In this document: one piece after another, positions 44,997-54,376 of the stretch
Layout: every line of letters begins with the position of its first letter
Numbering within the stretch: the stretch's first letter is position 1
Assembly: GCF_001467695.1 (NCBI RefSeq)
Contig: NZ_LNYE01000004.1
Location: forward strand, 31,392-95,391
Origin: Legionella gratiana
Lineage (GTDB): Bacteria; Pseudomonadota; Gammaproteobacteria; Legionellales; Legionellaceae
Length of the DNA stretch: 64,000 nucleotides
Reading direction: 5' to 3'
The notes under the pieces: generated by a model
Database searches by the model: none
Told to the model about the DNA's origin: nothing
Seen by the model: only the letters and a program-made list of their open reading frames with translations
Position numbers and translations under genes: made by a program

Positions 44997-45439
44997 GGAT
45001 TATCCTTTTTTAACATATCGACACTTTGAATGACGAAACGATCAAAAGGTTTTGTGACTACCATGGAAAAGGCAACCATCTCATTTAATTCAGAGACTAA
45101 TACTACTGAGTCTACACGCCAATATTGAACTCCATTAGCAACCCATTGATTCTCAATAAATGGTTCTTTAGCAAATTTAGGGTGGAGAGTAAGCCGTTGT
45201 TCTTTAACAACCTTTACATATCCTCCCAAAAAAGCAACCAACGCGCTCCATGCATTATCCGAATAATTTTTACGAAACTCGGTGCGATCTCTTGTTTTAT
45301 AATTGTAATCAATAGATAAAGTATCTAGGATGATTTGTTTTACCCATTGACATACTTCGGCATCAGTTTGCGCGGAAACGCTAAGTGAGGATGTGAAAAG
45401 TACTACGAATAGAAGCGTTTTTTGTAAAAGAGATTTCAT
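44993..45439 (-). CDS. Soluble periplasmic DotI/IcmL-family protein
   Basis: This 148-residue protein has a cleavable signal peptide (cleavage probably after SVSA, residue 23) instead of the membrane anchor of true DotI/IcmL. The mature part follows the DotI/TraM C-terminal domain: VCQWVKQIILDTLSIDYNY, then FRKNYSDNAWSALVAFL and a WRVDSVVLVS strand. DotI is a core inner-membrane component of the Dot/Icm type IV secretion system, and Legionella genomes carry several soluble paralogs of unknown role. It is the first gene of a two-gene operon with the DUF4442 protein. Confidence 0.8.
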   Translation of the reverse strand: MKSLLQKTLLFVVLFTSSLSVSAQTDAEVCQWVKQIILDTLSIDYNYKTRDRTEFRKNYSDNAWSALVAFLGGYVKVVKEQRLTLHPKFAKEPFIENQWVANGVQYWRVDSVVLVSELNEMVAFSMVVTKPFDRFVIQSVDMLKKDNP

Positions 45440-45504
45440 TTTAAAATCCTTTTTTTAGTCCAAGTTAAAAGTTACTAAGTTTATATATTCATTGTATCAT
45501 ACAA

Positions 45505-45590
45505 AACCGCAGCCTACGCTCTGCGGTTTGTCTTCAGAAGCTAGGAATCTCTGTGCGAGACTCCCTGGATCCTGCAGACAAGCTGCAGGA
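45505..45590. repeat. Paired hairpin repeat upstream of uvrA
   Basis: Two perfect hairpins lie 40 bp apart. AAACCGCAG/CTGCGGTTT (45505-45513, 45522-45530) has an 8-nt loop, and TCCTGCAG/CTGCAGGA (45570-45577, 45583-45590) has a 5-nt loop. They lie between divergent genes, so they are not terminators; a REP-like element is likely. The rest of 45440-45824 shows a TATAAT at 45766-45771 that could serve uvrA, and no gene. Confidence 0.5.
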
Positions 45591-45824
45591 CTTAGAAGCA
45601 AGCAGTTTGTCCAGATTTATTAAGAAGTTACTTTATTGTAGCATAACCTGTGAATTAGGAACAAAGTAGATTCAAACTGCGGATCAAAAAAATGAGCTAA
45701 AAATTAGACCTATTGGTGTAGATGTTTATTTGCCCTACACACTCCACATTTTTATCTTATTATCTTATAATTCTTACTCTCTTTAAGTAAAAAAACCATA
45801 GACTATTTAACTCATTTATTGACT

Positions 45825-48653
45825 ATGCATCTTATCTCTATACGGGGCGCAAGAACCCACAATTTAAAAAATCTCGATTTGGATTTGCCTCGCGATAAAA
45901 TGATCGTAATTACGGGGCTATCTGGTTCGGGTAAATCTTCGTTAGCTTTTGATACTTTATACGCAGAAGGACAACGTCGCTATGTAGAATCTCTATCTGC
46001 ATATGCCCGACAATTTTTGGCCATGATGGAGAAACCTGATGTTGATTCAATAGAGGGATTATCACCCGCAATTTCTATTGAGCAAAAGGCAACTTCGCAT
46101 AACCCTCGCTCTACAGTAGGGACTATTACTGAAGTTTATGATTACCTAAGATTACTTTATGCTCGAGTAGGAGAACCTCGTTGCCCTACCCATCATATAA
46201 GTTTGCATGCACAGACCATTAGCCAGATGGTGGATCAGGTTTTGGCTTTACCTATGGATAGTAAAGTAATGATCTTGGCTCCAGTGGTACGTGAGCGTAA
46301 AGGGGAGCAGGTTCAACTGTTCCAACAATTACAAGCTCAAGGTTATGTACGAGCTCGTATTGATGGAGAACTTTATGAATTGGATTCTCCTCCTAAATTG
46401 GGTTTACGTACGAAACATACCATAGAGGTAGTGGTGGATCGGTTTAAAGTGAGACCAGAGATCGCCCAACGTTTAAGTGAGTCATTTGAAAATGCTTTAA
46501 ATTTGGCCGAAGGTCTTGCTCTTGTGGTATCAATAGATAATCAGTTTGATGAACTCGTATTTTCTTCAAAGTTTGCATGTTCTGAATGTGGTTATAGCCT
46601 TAGTGAATTAGAGCCCAGACTTTTTTCGTTTAATAATCCAGTGGGGGCGTGCCCTGCGTGTGATGGATTAGGTGTGGATCAATTTTTTGATCCAGAACGA
46701 GTAGTTCATGATCAAACGGCAAGTTTAGCAGAGGGTGCGATTCGTGGCTGGGATAAAAAAACCACTTATTATTACTCCATGCTGGAATCGCTCGCGCAAC
46801 ATTATAAGTTTGATACACATACTGCGTTTTGCGATTTGTCTGAAGAAATACGTCAAATTATTTTATACGGTAGTGAGCAAGAAATCATTGAATTTCATTA
46901 TCATAGACCTAATGGTGGTTATATGATAAAGCGACATTCCTTTGAGGGTATTATTCCTAATATGCAACGCCGTTATCGCGAATCTGATTCAGGAATGATA
47001 CGTGAAGAGCTTGCTAAATACTTATCGTCCAGACCTTGTTTGAGCTGTCAAGGCGCAAGATTACGTCTTGAAGCACGGCATGTATTTATTGATAATAAAA
47101 ATTTACCTGAAATTTCCGCTTATTCAATTGAACATGCGTATGATTTTTTTAAAAACTTGCATATGACAGGATATAAAGGTGAAATTGCAGCAAAAATTAA
47201 TAAAGAAATCGTTGAGCGATTAGGTTTTCTTGTTAATGTAGGTTTAGATTATCTTTCATTAGCTCGTAGTGCTGAGACTTTATCAGGCGGTGAAGCACAA
47301 CGCATCCGTTTAGCCAGTCAAATTGGCTCAGGGCTTGTTGGGGTGATGTATATTCTGGATGAGCCATCTATTGGATTACACCAACGTGACAATGATCGGT
47401 TATTAAAAACCTTAATGCATTTAAGAAATCTAGGGAATACAGTGATTGTTGTAGAACACGATGAAGATGCTATTCGAAGCGCCGATTTTGTTTTGGATAT
47501 AGGTCCAGGGGCGGGTGTCCATGGCGGTGAAATTGTTGCATATGGCACACCTCAAGAAGTGATGCAAAATCCTGCTTCCTTAACCGGCCAGTATTTATCA
47601 AGAAAGCAATCGATTGCCATTCCTGTAACTCGATTAGCAGTTAATCCAGAAAAAATGATTCATTTAAAAGGAGTGGTTTGTAATAACTTACTTGGCATTG
47701 ATGTAAGTATTCCTTTAGGTTTAGTAACCTGTATTACGGGTGTTTCTGGTTCCGGTAAATCCAGTTTGATCAATGATACTTTATATCCTAGTGCTGCAAA
47801 TTTGTTAAATAGAGCAAGTTTATATACTCCTGGATCAGTTAAAGAGATTTTAGGATTAAATTTATGCGATAAAGTGATTGATATTGATCAGAGTCCAATT
47901 GGCAGAACTCCTCGTTCTAATCCTGCTACGTACACGGGTATCTTTACCCACATCAGAGAGCTGTTTGCGGCTACCCCTGAATCACGAGCTCGTGGTTATC
48001 AGCCAGGGCGTTTTAGCTTTAATGTACGCGGAGGCCGCTGTGAAGCTTGTCAGGGAGATGGGCTTATTAAAGTTGAAATGCACTTTCTTCCTGATATTTA
48101 CGTTTCATGTGATGTATGCAAAGGCAAGCGCTACAATAGAGAAACATTGGACATTCAGTATAAAGGAAAAAATATTCATGAAGTTTTGGAAATGACCGTT
48201 GAAGATGCGAGTCATTTTTTTTCGGCCATTCCCGTACTGGCTAGAAAATGCCAAACTTTGATGGATGTAGGCTTGTCATACATCAAATTGGGTCAAAGTG
48301 CAACGACTCTTTCTGGAGGAGAGGCTCAGCGCATCAAGTTAGCGCGTGAATTATCCAAACGTGATACAGGAAGTACTTTATACATACTTGATGAACCAAC
48401 CACGGGGTTACACTTTCATGATACCAAGCAGTTATTGGCGGTTCTATTTCGTTTGAGAGAGCAGGGAAACACCATTATTATTATTGAACATAATTTGGAT
48501 GTGATTAAAACAGCGGATTGGATTATTGATTTAGGCCCTGAAGGAGGAAGTAAAGGGGGGCATATAATAGCAACTGGAACCCCAGAGCAAGTCGCTGAAT
48601 GTAAGCATTCTTACACAGGCCAATTTTTGAAACCTATTTTAACATTCGTTTAG
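45825..48653 (+). CDS. uvrA: Excinuclease ABC subunit UvrA
   Basis: This 942-residue damage-recognition ATPase of nucleotide excision repair is cytoplasmic and DNA-bound. Two ABC modules are complete: Walker [11 protein letters not shown] and [10 protein letters not shown], signatures [12 protein letters not shown] and [12 protein letters not shown]. Both zinc-binding cysteine clusters (CSECGY...CPACDG and CEACQG...CDVCKG) are present. The ATG at 45825 matches the family start ([16 protein letters not shown]). A TTG six bases upstream is in frame but adds nothing. No LexA-type palindrome was seen upstream. Confidence 0.97.
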   Translation: MHLISIRGARTHNLKNLDLDLPRDKMIVITGLSGSGKSSLAFDTLYAEGQRRYVESLSAYARQFLAMMEKPDVDSIEGLSPAISIEQKATSHNPRSTVGTITEVYDYLRLLYARVGEPRCPTHHISLHAQTISQMVDQVLALPMDSKVMILAPVVRERKGEQVQLFQQLQAQGYVRARIDGELYELDSPPKLGLRTKHTIEVVVDRFKVRPEIAQRLSESFENALNLAEGLALVVSIDNQFDELVFSSKFACSECGYSLSELEPRLFSFNNPVGACPACDGLGVDQFFDPERVVHDQTASLAEGAIRGWDKKTTYYYSMLESLAQHYKFDTHTAFCDLSEEIRQIILYGSEQEIIEFHYHRPNGGYMIKRHSFEGIIPNMQRRYRESDSGMIREELAKYLSSRPCLSCQGARLRLEARHVFIDNKNLPEISAYSIEHAYDFFKNLHMTGYKGEIAAKINKEIVERLGFLVNVGLDYLSLARSAETLSGGEAQRIRLASQIGSGLVGVMYILDEPSIGLHQRDNDRLLKTLMHLRNLGNTVIVVEHDEDAIRSADFVLDIGPGAGVHGGEIVAYGTPQEVMQNPASLTGQYLSRKQSIAIPVTRLAVNPEKMIHLKGVVCNNLLGIDVSIPLGLVTCITGVSGSGKSSLINDTLYPSAANLLNRASLYTPGSVKEILGLNLCDKVIDIDQSPIGRTPRSNPATYTGIFTHIRELFAATPESRARGYQPGRFSFNVRGGRCEACQGDGLIKVEMHFLPDIYVSCDVCKGKRYNRETLDIQYKGKNIHEVLEMTVEDASHFFSAIPVLARKCQTLMDVGLSYIKLGQSATTLSGGEAQRIKLARELSKRDTGSTLYILDEPTTGLHFHDTKQLLAVLFRLREQGNTIIIIEHNLDVIKTADWIIDLGPEGGSKGGHIIATGTPEQVAECKHSYTGQFLKPILTFV

Positions 48654-48656
48654 TAT

Positions 48657-48697
48657 ATAAAAGGCATTTCTATGCCTTTTATGTTCGAACTCACGTT
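48657..48697. terminator. uvrA terminator plus dispersed motif
   Basis: ATAAAAGGCAT and its complement form a perfect 11-bp stem with a 4-nt loop (48657-48682). It ends in a T4 run and is immediately followed by the inverted AACGTGAGTTCGA motif (48685-48697). It lies between convergent genes and can act in both directions. Confidence 0.7.
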
Positions 48698-48698
48698 A

Positions 48699-49259
48699 TC
48701 AGTTAACGTTCGTTTTAATAAGATTGAATTTTTTTAAATTATGATACAGATAAAAACTTATAGGTAGAAGCAAGGCCCAAGTAATTCCTACAGAAAAATA
48801 GAAAGGATAACTTTGTTCGATAATCACAATATTACAGGCGGCACCAATTTTGTAAGCAAATGGCATGAAAAAAAGAGTAGGGAAAAACCAAATAAAATAG
48901 TAGCGCGTCAATTTTTCATTAAGAATAATCAAATTTAAGCCAAAGCTTAACCAAATACATACCATCCATGGCGCTGTAAAATAAGGAGTAAAAGGGTTTG
49001 CTTTAAAATAAATGTAATTTTGGTACAACCAAATTGCATCAGTAATACAACCAATTAAACCAATAAAAAGTGCAAAATAAAGCGCCTTTAAGTAGGGTAA
49101 TCGATTAATAAATTGCCAGATAATTTGTATCGCAATAATCAAAAAGCCAATAATTGGTCCAAGATATACGGCATTTTGTGCCGCAAAGTAAAAGCAGGCT
49201 ATCCAACATAGATAATAAGATAAAAAATGGATGCACCACCCTAGTTTGCTTTTATTCAT
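48699..49259 (-). CDS. DUF2878 family membrane protein
   Basis: This 186-residue protein has about six hydrophobic segments. The central loop with FTAPWMVCIWLSFGLNL matches the conserved APWW-x-x-LW-x-x-F signature of DUF2878 inner-membrane proteins. Function is unknown. It is convergent with uvrA and divergent from lemA. Confidence 0.75.
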   Translation of the reverse strand: MNKSKLGWCIHFLSYYLCWIACFYFAAQNAVYLGPIIGFLIIAIQIIWQFINRLPYLKALYFALFIGLIGCITDAIWLYQNYIYFKANPFTPYFTAPWMVCIWLSFGLNLIILNEKLTRYYFIWFFPTLFFMPFAYKIGAACNIVIIEQSYPFYFSVGITWALLLPISFYLYHNLKKFNLIKTNVN

Positions 49260-49334
49260 CGTCTTAATTACACTGTTTTTTTTATAATTTTCGGTCTATA
49301 ACTTAATTGTAGGAAATTTTGCATAGGAATAAAA

Positions 49335-49913
49335 ATGAGTATTTTTATTGTTCTTATAATTATAGTAGTGCTTCTATTGATATGGGCTATTAGTATTTAC
49401 AATAGTTTGATTCAACTCATTGAAGCGATTAATAATGATAAAAAGCAAATCGATATCCAACTGGATCGCCGATTTAAAGTATTTGAGTCTTTGATTGAGG
49501 CTGTAAAAAAATACATGGATTACGAGCAAACTACTTTAAAAAATGTAGTGGCTTTACGTAATCAAGCTCAAGTAGCAAAAGCTTCAGGAGATGAACAAGG
49601 ACGTATTGCTGCAGAAAACCAAATCTCACAAATTGCATCGGGCCTTAATGTAGTATTTGAGCAATATCCTGACTTGAAAGCAAGTCAAAACGTGATGCAA
49701 TTGCAAGAGGAAATAGTCAATACCGAAAACAAATTAGCCTATTCTAAACAAGCATATAACGATGGTGTAGAACGTTATTATGCGAAGAAAAAATCATTTT
49801 TTGAATCAATAGTAGTCTCAATATTTCATTCTGCTTTAGATAAGGATTTTGTTTATTGGGGACTTTCTGAGGAGCAGATTAAGATTAAAGAAGACTATAC
49901 TGTAAAATTTTGA
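49335..49913 (+). CDS. lemA: LemA family protein
   Basis: This 192-residue protein has a single N-terminal TM segment (residues 3-20) followed by a long helical domain. LemA hallmarks are YNSLIQLIEAIN, the IDIQLDRRF region, ALRNQAQVAKASG, and ENKLAYSKQAYNDGVERY near the C-terminus. LemA proteins have an unresolved function but are repeatedly encoded next to an M48 peptidase, as here (9-bp gap). An AGGAA ribosome site is present. Confidence 0.92.
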   Translation: MSIFIVLIIIVVLLLIWAISIYNSLIQLIEAINNDKKQIDIQLDRRFKVFESLIEAVKKYMDYEQTTLKNVVALRNQAQVAKASGDEQGRIAAENQISQIASGLNVVFEQYPDLKASQNVMQLQEEIVNTENKLAYSKQAYNDGVERYYAKKKSFFESIVVSIFHSALDKDFVYWGLSEEQIKIKEDYTVKF

Positions 49914-49922
49914 GTTTAGAAT

Positions 49923-50960
49923 ATGAGTCTTGAAGATTATGATAGTGAAGTTGTAGATTGGCGCGAGCAAATTCGGCACAATAACCGCAAGACATTGTTG
50001 ACGATGATATTTTATGTTGGAATTTATTTTGCGGTTGGTTGTGTTGTTGATATTGCTTTATTACAAGCACTTTATTTTCCTCATATTACGCTTGAGCAAA
50101 GTGTTCTCGCATTGATACGGCTACAAGTTATTCCTTATGGAACAATTCTGATGGTTGGCTTTGCCGTTGTTTCATTAATCATCACCTACGCGTTTTATGA
50201 TCGGATTATGCTCTTGGGCACTGAGTATCGAGAAATTACCCCAGAAACGGCCAATAATTTACAAGAGCAACAACTCTATAACGTCGTGGAAGAAATGAAA
50301 ATTGCAGCAGGTTTGGAGTACATGCCCCGTGTATTCATTATTGAAGCTGATTATATGAATGCTTTTGCAAGTGGTTACAGTGAAAAGTCCGCAATGGTTG
50401 CAATTACTCGGGGCTTAATGGAAAAATTAGATAGAGCAGAAGTACAAGCAGTGATGGCTCATGAACTGAGCCATATTCGCCATCTTGATATTAGATTAAC
50501 TTTAACCGTAGCTGTCTTAAGTAACATCCTTTTAATGGCAGTTGATATTTTATTTTATTCCGTGCTTTTTAGAGGGAATAATGAGCGACGCGAAGATAAT
50601 CGATTGTTCATGGTTATTGTGATTCTCCGCTACCTCGTGCCGTTAATTACGGTCTTATTAACTTTATTTTTAAGCCGAACCCGAGAATATATGGCGGATG
50701 CTGGATGTGTGGAATTAATGCGTAATAATGAGCCTTTGGCTCGAGCCTTATTAAAAATAAGTGTGGATCATAAGCAATATGCGACACGTTATGCACAAGA
50801 ATACGGTAATACGCCCCATGAACAAGTAAGGCATGCCTCTTATCTTTTTGACCCTTCAGATATTGATCCTGTAACGTCACTTAACACGGCATTTGCAACC
50901 CATCCTACCATCGATCAACGCTTACGAGCATTAGGATTTAAACGTAAACAAGAAAAATAA
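49923..50960 (+). CDS. M48 family membrane metallopeptidase (HtpX-like)
   Basis: This 345-residue protein has two N-terminal TM segments (about 25-50 and 70-92), the zinc motif HELSH at residues 180-184, two further TM segments after it, and the downstream metal/active region SRTREYMADAGCVELM. It is longer than E. coli HtpX (293). It is expected to degrade or process membrane proteins on the cytoplasmic side. The coupling to lemA suggests a joint role. It is convergent with djlA, 8 bp away. Confidence 0.9.
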   Translation: MSLEDYDSEVVDWREQIRHNNRKTLLTMIFYVGIYFAVGCVVDIALLQALYFPHITLEQSVLALIRLQVIPYGTILMVGFAVVSLIITYAFYDRIMLLGTEYREITPETANNLQEQQLYNVVEEMKIAAGLEYMPRVFIIEADYMNAFASGYSEKSAMVAITRGLMEKLDRAEVQAVMAHELSHIRHLDIRLTLTVAVLSNILLMAVDILFYSVLFRGNNERREDNRLFMVIVILRYLVPLITVLLTLFLSRTREYMADAGCVELMRNNEPLARALLKISVDHKQYATRYAQEYGNTPHEQVRHASYLFDPSDIDPVTSLNTAFATHPTIDQRLRALGFKRKQEK

Positions 50961-50968
50961 CTCTAGAA

Positions 50969-51856
50969 CTACCATCCTTTGCTTGTGCAAATTAACTCAT
51001 ATGCTTTTACAATTTTTTGAGTTTTCTCATTGGCCATTTTAATCATTTCTTGGGGTAAACCTTGAGCGATTAATTTATCAGGATGGTTTCGGCTCAATAA
51101 ACGTCTGTAGGCACGTTTTACTTCTTGTTTGCTTGCGTTAGGTGAGATCTCCAGAAGTGCATAAGCATAATCCAAATTTGTTTTAGTGGATTGATAATTA
51201 TATCTGCTGTATGAAGAGTAAGACTCAGATGATGAGTGTTGTTGTGATTGTTGGTCGTTATCATTAGGTTGTTCATAGGAATAATTACCAAAATCCTCAT
51301 AAAAGCGATATTGTTTGTGGAGTGGTGCAAAATCCAGGTTGGAAAAAATAACATCCAGAAGTTGAATTTTTTTTGTACTAAGGCCATTAGTTAAAGCTGC
51401 TCGATATTGAATATCGAGAAATAACTTGAGTAAGTCGCGATTATCTTTGCAGGCCTTTTTTAATTTTTCGAGAATCCCATTTAAGTTAAATGTGGGTTGT
51501 TTGCCTTCATTAAACAAGCGCTTTGCTAATGTTTTTTGTTCCTTACTTAAACGCATTTCATCCATGAGTTGACGCGCGATGTTTAGTTCATTTTCTGTGA
51601 CGCGACCATCCGCTTTAGCCAAATGCCCCATAATGGAAAAGGTAGCCTCAAAAAAAGTCTGTTGGACGACTTTGCGCTTTTCACTGTAATAATACCAATG
51701 TGGGTTGGAATAATATTGAGATAAACCTCTATCAAAAAAATTGCCTATTAAAAGACCAAATAATGCTCCTGTGGGTCCGGTAATCAGGTAGCCAAAAAAT
51801 GCACCAATAATTTTTCCCCACCAGGTAGTGATTATAAAGAAGTCCCGAAAAGTCAT
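50969..51856 (-). CDS. djlA: DjlA co-chaperone (TerB-like plus DnaJ domain)
   Basis: This 295-residue membrane-anchored J-protein has an N-terminal glycine-rich TM segment (about 13-42). A TerB-like domain (FSIMGHLAKADGRVTENE, about 85-175), a Ser/Gln/Asn-rich linker and a C-terminal J domain with HPD (SRNHPDKL) follow. DjlA stimulates DnaK at the inner membrane and in Legionella relatives is linked to stress and intracellular growth. It is divergent from waaA, an arrangement shared with E. coli relatives. Confidence 0.94.
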   Translation of the reverse strand: MTFRDFFIITTWWGKIIGAFFGYLITGPTGALFGLLIGNFFDRGLSQYYSNPHWYYYSEKRKVVQQTFFEATFSIMGHLAKADGRVTENELNIARQLMDEMRLSKEQKTLAKRLFNEGKQPTFNLNGILEKLKKACKDNRDLLKLFLDIQYRAALTNGLSTKKIQLLDVIFSNLDFAPLHKQYRFYEDFGNYSYEQPNDNDQQSQQHSSSESYSSYSRYNYQSTKTNLDYAYALLEISPNASKQEVKRAYRRLLSRNHPDKLIAQGLPQEMIKMANEKTQKIVKAYELICTSKGW

Positions 51857-51941
51857 TAGTAAGGATCCTTTAAAATGATGTCAATTTATCGCCTTAAACC
51901 CTATTTTAAGTATATACTGTCGCTTTTGGGTTTGGTTTTAT

Positions 51942-53198
51942 ATGCGATTTTTTTACTCTTTTTTAATGTATTTGCTTATCCCTTTTATTTTAATACGATT
52001 ATGGTGGAAAGGGAAAAGCTTACCCGCTTATCGAAAACGCATCGCAGAACGTTTTGGACTCAGTAAATATGAGTATAAACCGGTTGATGTTTGGGTGCAC
52101 GCGGTTTCTCTAGGAGAAGTTATTGCTGCTATTCCTTTGATTGATGCCATGCTTGATAAAAATTGGTCTTTATTAGTGACGACGATGACCCCAACTGGTT
52201 CAGAGCGAGTACAGGCTCATTTTGGTAACAAGGTAATGCACCAATACCTGCCTTATGATCTTCCCGGTATATTGAAGCGATTTTATCAACGCACTAAACC
52301 TCGAGTTGGTGTGATTATGGAGACAGAATTATGGCCAAATTTAATTTATCAGGCACGAACTGCTCGAATCCCTTTATTTCTTGCTAATGCACGTATATCG
52401 GATGATTCGTTACAAGGATATAAAAAAATTAAATATCTCATTAAACCTATTTTAAATCAATTCGCAGCTATTTTGGCACAGGGAGAAGAGGATGCACGAC
52501 GATACATTACTTTGGGAGCCCGAGAAGAAATAGTACATGTTTTGGGGAATATGAAGTTTGATTTACAAACTAAAAGTATAGAGAGTCAGCGTTTTAGCCA
52601 TTTAAAAGGATACTGGGGCGCTGCACGCGTCACAATTATTGCAGCAAGCACTCATGAAAATGAAGAGGCTCAGATTTTGTCTCAATTAAAACGACTGCAA
52701 CAAGCAATTCCTGACGTGATCTTATTAATTGCTCCACGTCACCCCGAGCGTTTTCAAGCCGTTTATCAATTATGTATTCAATCGGGATTTAAAACAGGGT
52801 TGCGTTCTGATTTGCAAACCCTTTGTCCGGAAAACGAGATTGTTGTACTCGATAGTTTGGGTGAGCTTTTAGGGTTATACCAAATTAGTGATTATGCTTT
52901 TGTAGGAGGAAGTCTTGTCCCAGTAGGTGGGCATAACGTTTTAGAGCCTATTGCGATGAATGTTCCCGTGTTAAGTGGCAATCAAATTCATAACTTTAAA
53001 GCCATTTGTGATGAGCTAAAGGCAGCTCAGGGCATGTTATTAGTGCAGAGCGCAAAGGAAGTTATTGATGGAATTATTAAGTTACATACAGATCCCACGC
53101 TTCGAAAACAGATGATTCAAAATGCTACTGCTGTTTTCGAGAAGAATAAAGGTTCGGTTGTACGACACTTACACCAAATTGAAGCGGTGATGGTCTGA
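51942..53198 (+). CDS. waaA: 3-deoxy-D-manno-octulosonic acid transferase
   Basis: This 418-residue GT-B glycosyltransferase attaches Kdo to lipid IVA at the inner membrane. Family hallmarks are an N-terminal membrane anchor (residues 1-20), WVHAVSLGEVIAA with its catalytic Glu, ETELWPNL, LANARISD, and FVGGSLVPVGGHNVLEPIA at the nucleotide-sugar site. It supplies the substrate on which the LpxL-like acyltransferase of this window would act. The ATG at 51942 gives the standard length; the ribosome site is weak. Confidence 0.96.
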   Translation: MRFFYSFLMYLLIPFILIRLWWKGKSLPAYRKRIAERFGLSKYEYKPVDVWVHAVSLGEVIAAIPLIDAMLDKNWSLLVTTMTPTGSERVQAHFGNKVMHQYLPYDLPGILKRFYQRTKPRVGVIMETELWPNLIYQARTARIPLFLANARISDDSLQGYKKIKYLIKPILNQFAAILAQGEEDARRYITLGAREEIVHVLGNMKFDLQTKSIESQRFSHLKGYWGAARVTIIAASTHENEEAQILSQLKRLQQAIPDVILLIAPRHPERFQAVYQLCIQSGFKTGLRSDLQTLCPENEIVVLDSLGELLGLYQISDYAFVGGSLVPVGGHNVLEPIAMNVPVLSGNQIHNFKAICDELKAAQGMLLVQSAKEVIDGIIKLHTDPTLRKQMIQNATAVFEKNKGSVVRHLHQIEAVMV

Positions 53199-53277
53199 TG
53201 CCGCTTGGATTTCCTACTTTGTTTCGACTAAAAATTCGATTGGGTCGTATCTTGACTATTGCGCACATTAAGCAGCT

Positions 53278-53414
53278 CTAACAACCAGATTCATCCAATC
53301 CTTTTCCATCATAATGAGGATTGGCCATCTTTATAGGATCAACCAGTAAACGTCGTTGTGAATTTTTATATCTCCAAAATCATCATGTTCGATACGAAAA
53401 TTATCTTTTTTCAT
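53278..53414 (-). pseudogene. Remnant of a class II fumarase/aspartase gene (fumC-like)
   Basis: With a good AAGGAT ribosome site, an ATG at 53414 opens a frame reading MKKDNFRIEHDDFGDIKI then HNDVYW, the start of class II fumarases (which continue with GAQT). A sudden stop follows. In another frame the same DNA continues as LLVDPIKMANPHYDGKGLDESGC and a stop, the fumarase-like C-terminus. The two ends meet at a shared TGG, so about 1.3 kb appears to have been deleted, with a frameshift. It is a deletion relic between waaA and dksA. Confidence 0.65.
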
Positions 53415-53480
53415 GCGAATATCCTTCACGGTTATTAAACCTTCCCTAATTTCCAAATATAGCCAAACAACTTCAAAATG

Positions 53481-53762
53481 CTAAGTTTCCAGCAATTGGA
53501 AATTATCATTAATTAAGCCATCTAGGTATCTCTGATTATTTCCAGATCTAATCATAAGTTGATAATCTATCGGAGATTGCGTGGTTTGTCCCTGAGAGCT
53601 GGTCATAAAATATGACCAGCTCTCAGGGGGCCTGGCAGCGGAATACAGGAGTATTTCGCTAAAACACTGGAACACCGCGGATAAGTCGCGGGGGTCGGTA
53701 GAGAAGTGCTCAAGAGACAGTTGCTTGCAACCGGCTTCATTTTTGCACAGAGCCGTCAGCAA
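53481..53762 (-). other. Repeat-derived region with a TTG-started frame of 93 codons
   Basis: The frame has no ATG start and no good ribosome site, and much of it is made of hairpins, so I do not call it a gene. Its upstream half contains stems CCGCG/CGCGG (53675-53679, 53687-53691) and AATAC/GTATT (53642-53646, 53651-53655) besides the long one at 53590. The downstream half (IDYQLMIRSGNNQRYLDG) could be the end of a lost gene. The gap 53199-53811 holds only this and the fumarase relic. Confidence 0.4.
53590..53628. repeat. 18-bp perfect hairpin with AAA loop
   Basis: Positions 53590-53607 and 53611-53628 are exact inverse complements (arms start CCCTGAGAGCTGG). The stem is long and GC-containing, in the debris region between waaA and dksA. 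It may terminate transcription from both sides or be the core of a mobile repeat. Confidence 0.6.
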
Positions 53763-53811
53763 CTAAAAAAACAGAATAAGACTAGATCTCTTTCACTGAA
53801 GAGCATGTATT

Positions 53812-54288
53812 TTACGAGCCTTGATTTTGTTTCTCTTTAATTTCTGACAAAGTTTTGCAGTCAATACATAAAGTTGCAGTAGGTCTTGCTTCCAAACGCT
53901 TGAGCCCAATTTCAATACCACATGCTTCACAATAGCCAAAGTCTTCATTTCTCAATCGTTCTAATGCATCTTCAATTTTTTTGATGAGTTTACGTTCCCG
54001 GTCACGTGTGCGTAATTCGATACTAAACTCTTCTTCTTGACTGGCTCTGTCTGATGGATCGGGAAAATTGGCAGCTTCGTCTTTCATATGTGTCACAGTA
54101 CGATCAACTTCTTCCATTAATGATTGACGCCAGGCTAACAATATTTTTTCAATATGTGCTAACTGCTTTTCATTCATATATTCTTCCCCATCAGCTTCCT
54201 GATAGGGGGTAATTCCCATGCTACCTATTGTGTCGCTTTTCACGTTGTATTGTCTCTCATTATTTTTATCAATTATTTGTTCGGTCAT
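53812..54288 (-). CDS. dksA: RNA polymerase-binding transcription factor DksA
   Basis: This 158-residue DksA/TraR protein has a coiled-coil with the tip [12 protein letters not shown] (the conserved Asp pair that enters the secondary channel) and the C-terminal zinc finger CEAC...[22 protein letters not shown] and [19 protein letters not shown] follow E. coli DksA closely. It acts with ppGpp in the stringent response, which in Legionella drives the switch to the transmissive phase. The N-terminal 36 residues are more polar than in E. coli. Confidence 0.96.
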   Translation of the reverse strand: MTEQIIDKNNERQYNVKSDTIGSMGITPYQEADGEEYMNEKQLAHIEKILLAWRQSLMEEVDRTVTHMKDEAANFPDPSDRASQEEEFSIELRTRDRERKLIKKIEDALERLRNEDFGYCEACGIEIGLKRLEARPTATLCIDCKTLSEIKEKQNQGS

Positions 54289-54376
54289 TTTAGTCTCCTT
54301 CCCCAGTATTTTAACCTGGGACTACAGAAAGGAAAGAGTTTAGGTATACCAAAAAATTATTGTATCATCAATAATA

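Noticed and set aside
45505..45590. Terminator upstream of uvrA
   Set aside because: The flanking genes are divergent, so no transcript should end here. The hairpins lack T-tracts and are better seen as an intergenic repeat.
45600..45824. SOS (LexA) box upstream of uvrA
   Set aside because: No CTG-N10-CAG type palindrome with the expected core was found near the start.
51875..52066. 63-codon frame with a hydrophobic N-terminus
   Set aside because: It overlaps the start of waaA in another frame. The waaA frame carries the conserved enzyme sequence, and the other frame ends in non-conserved sequence.
53481..53762. 93-residue protein on the minus strand
   Set aside because: It starts with TTG, has no ribosome site and is built largely from hairpin repeat sequence.
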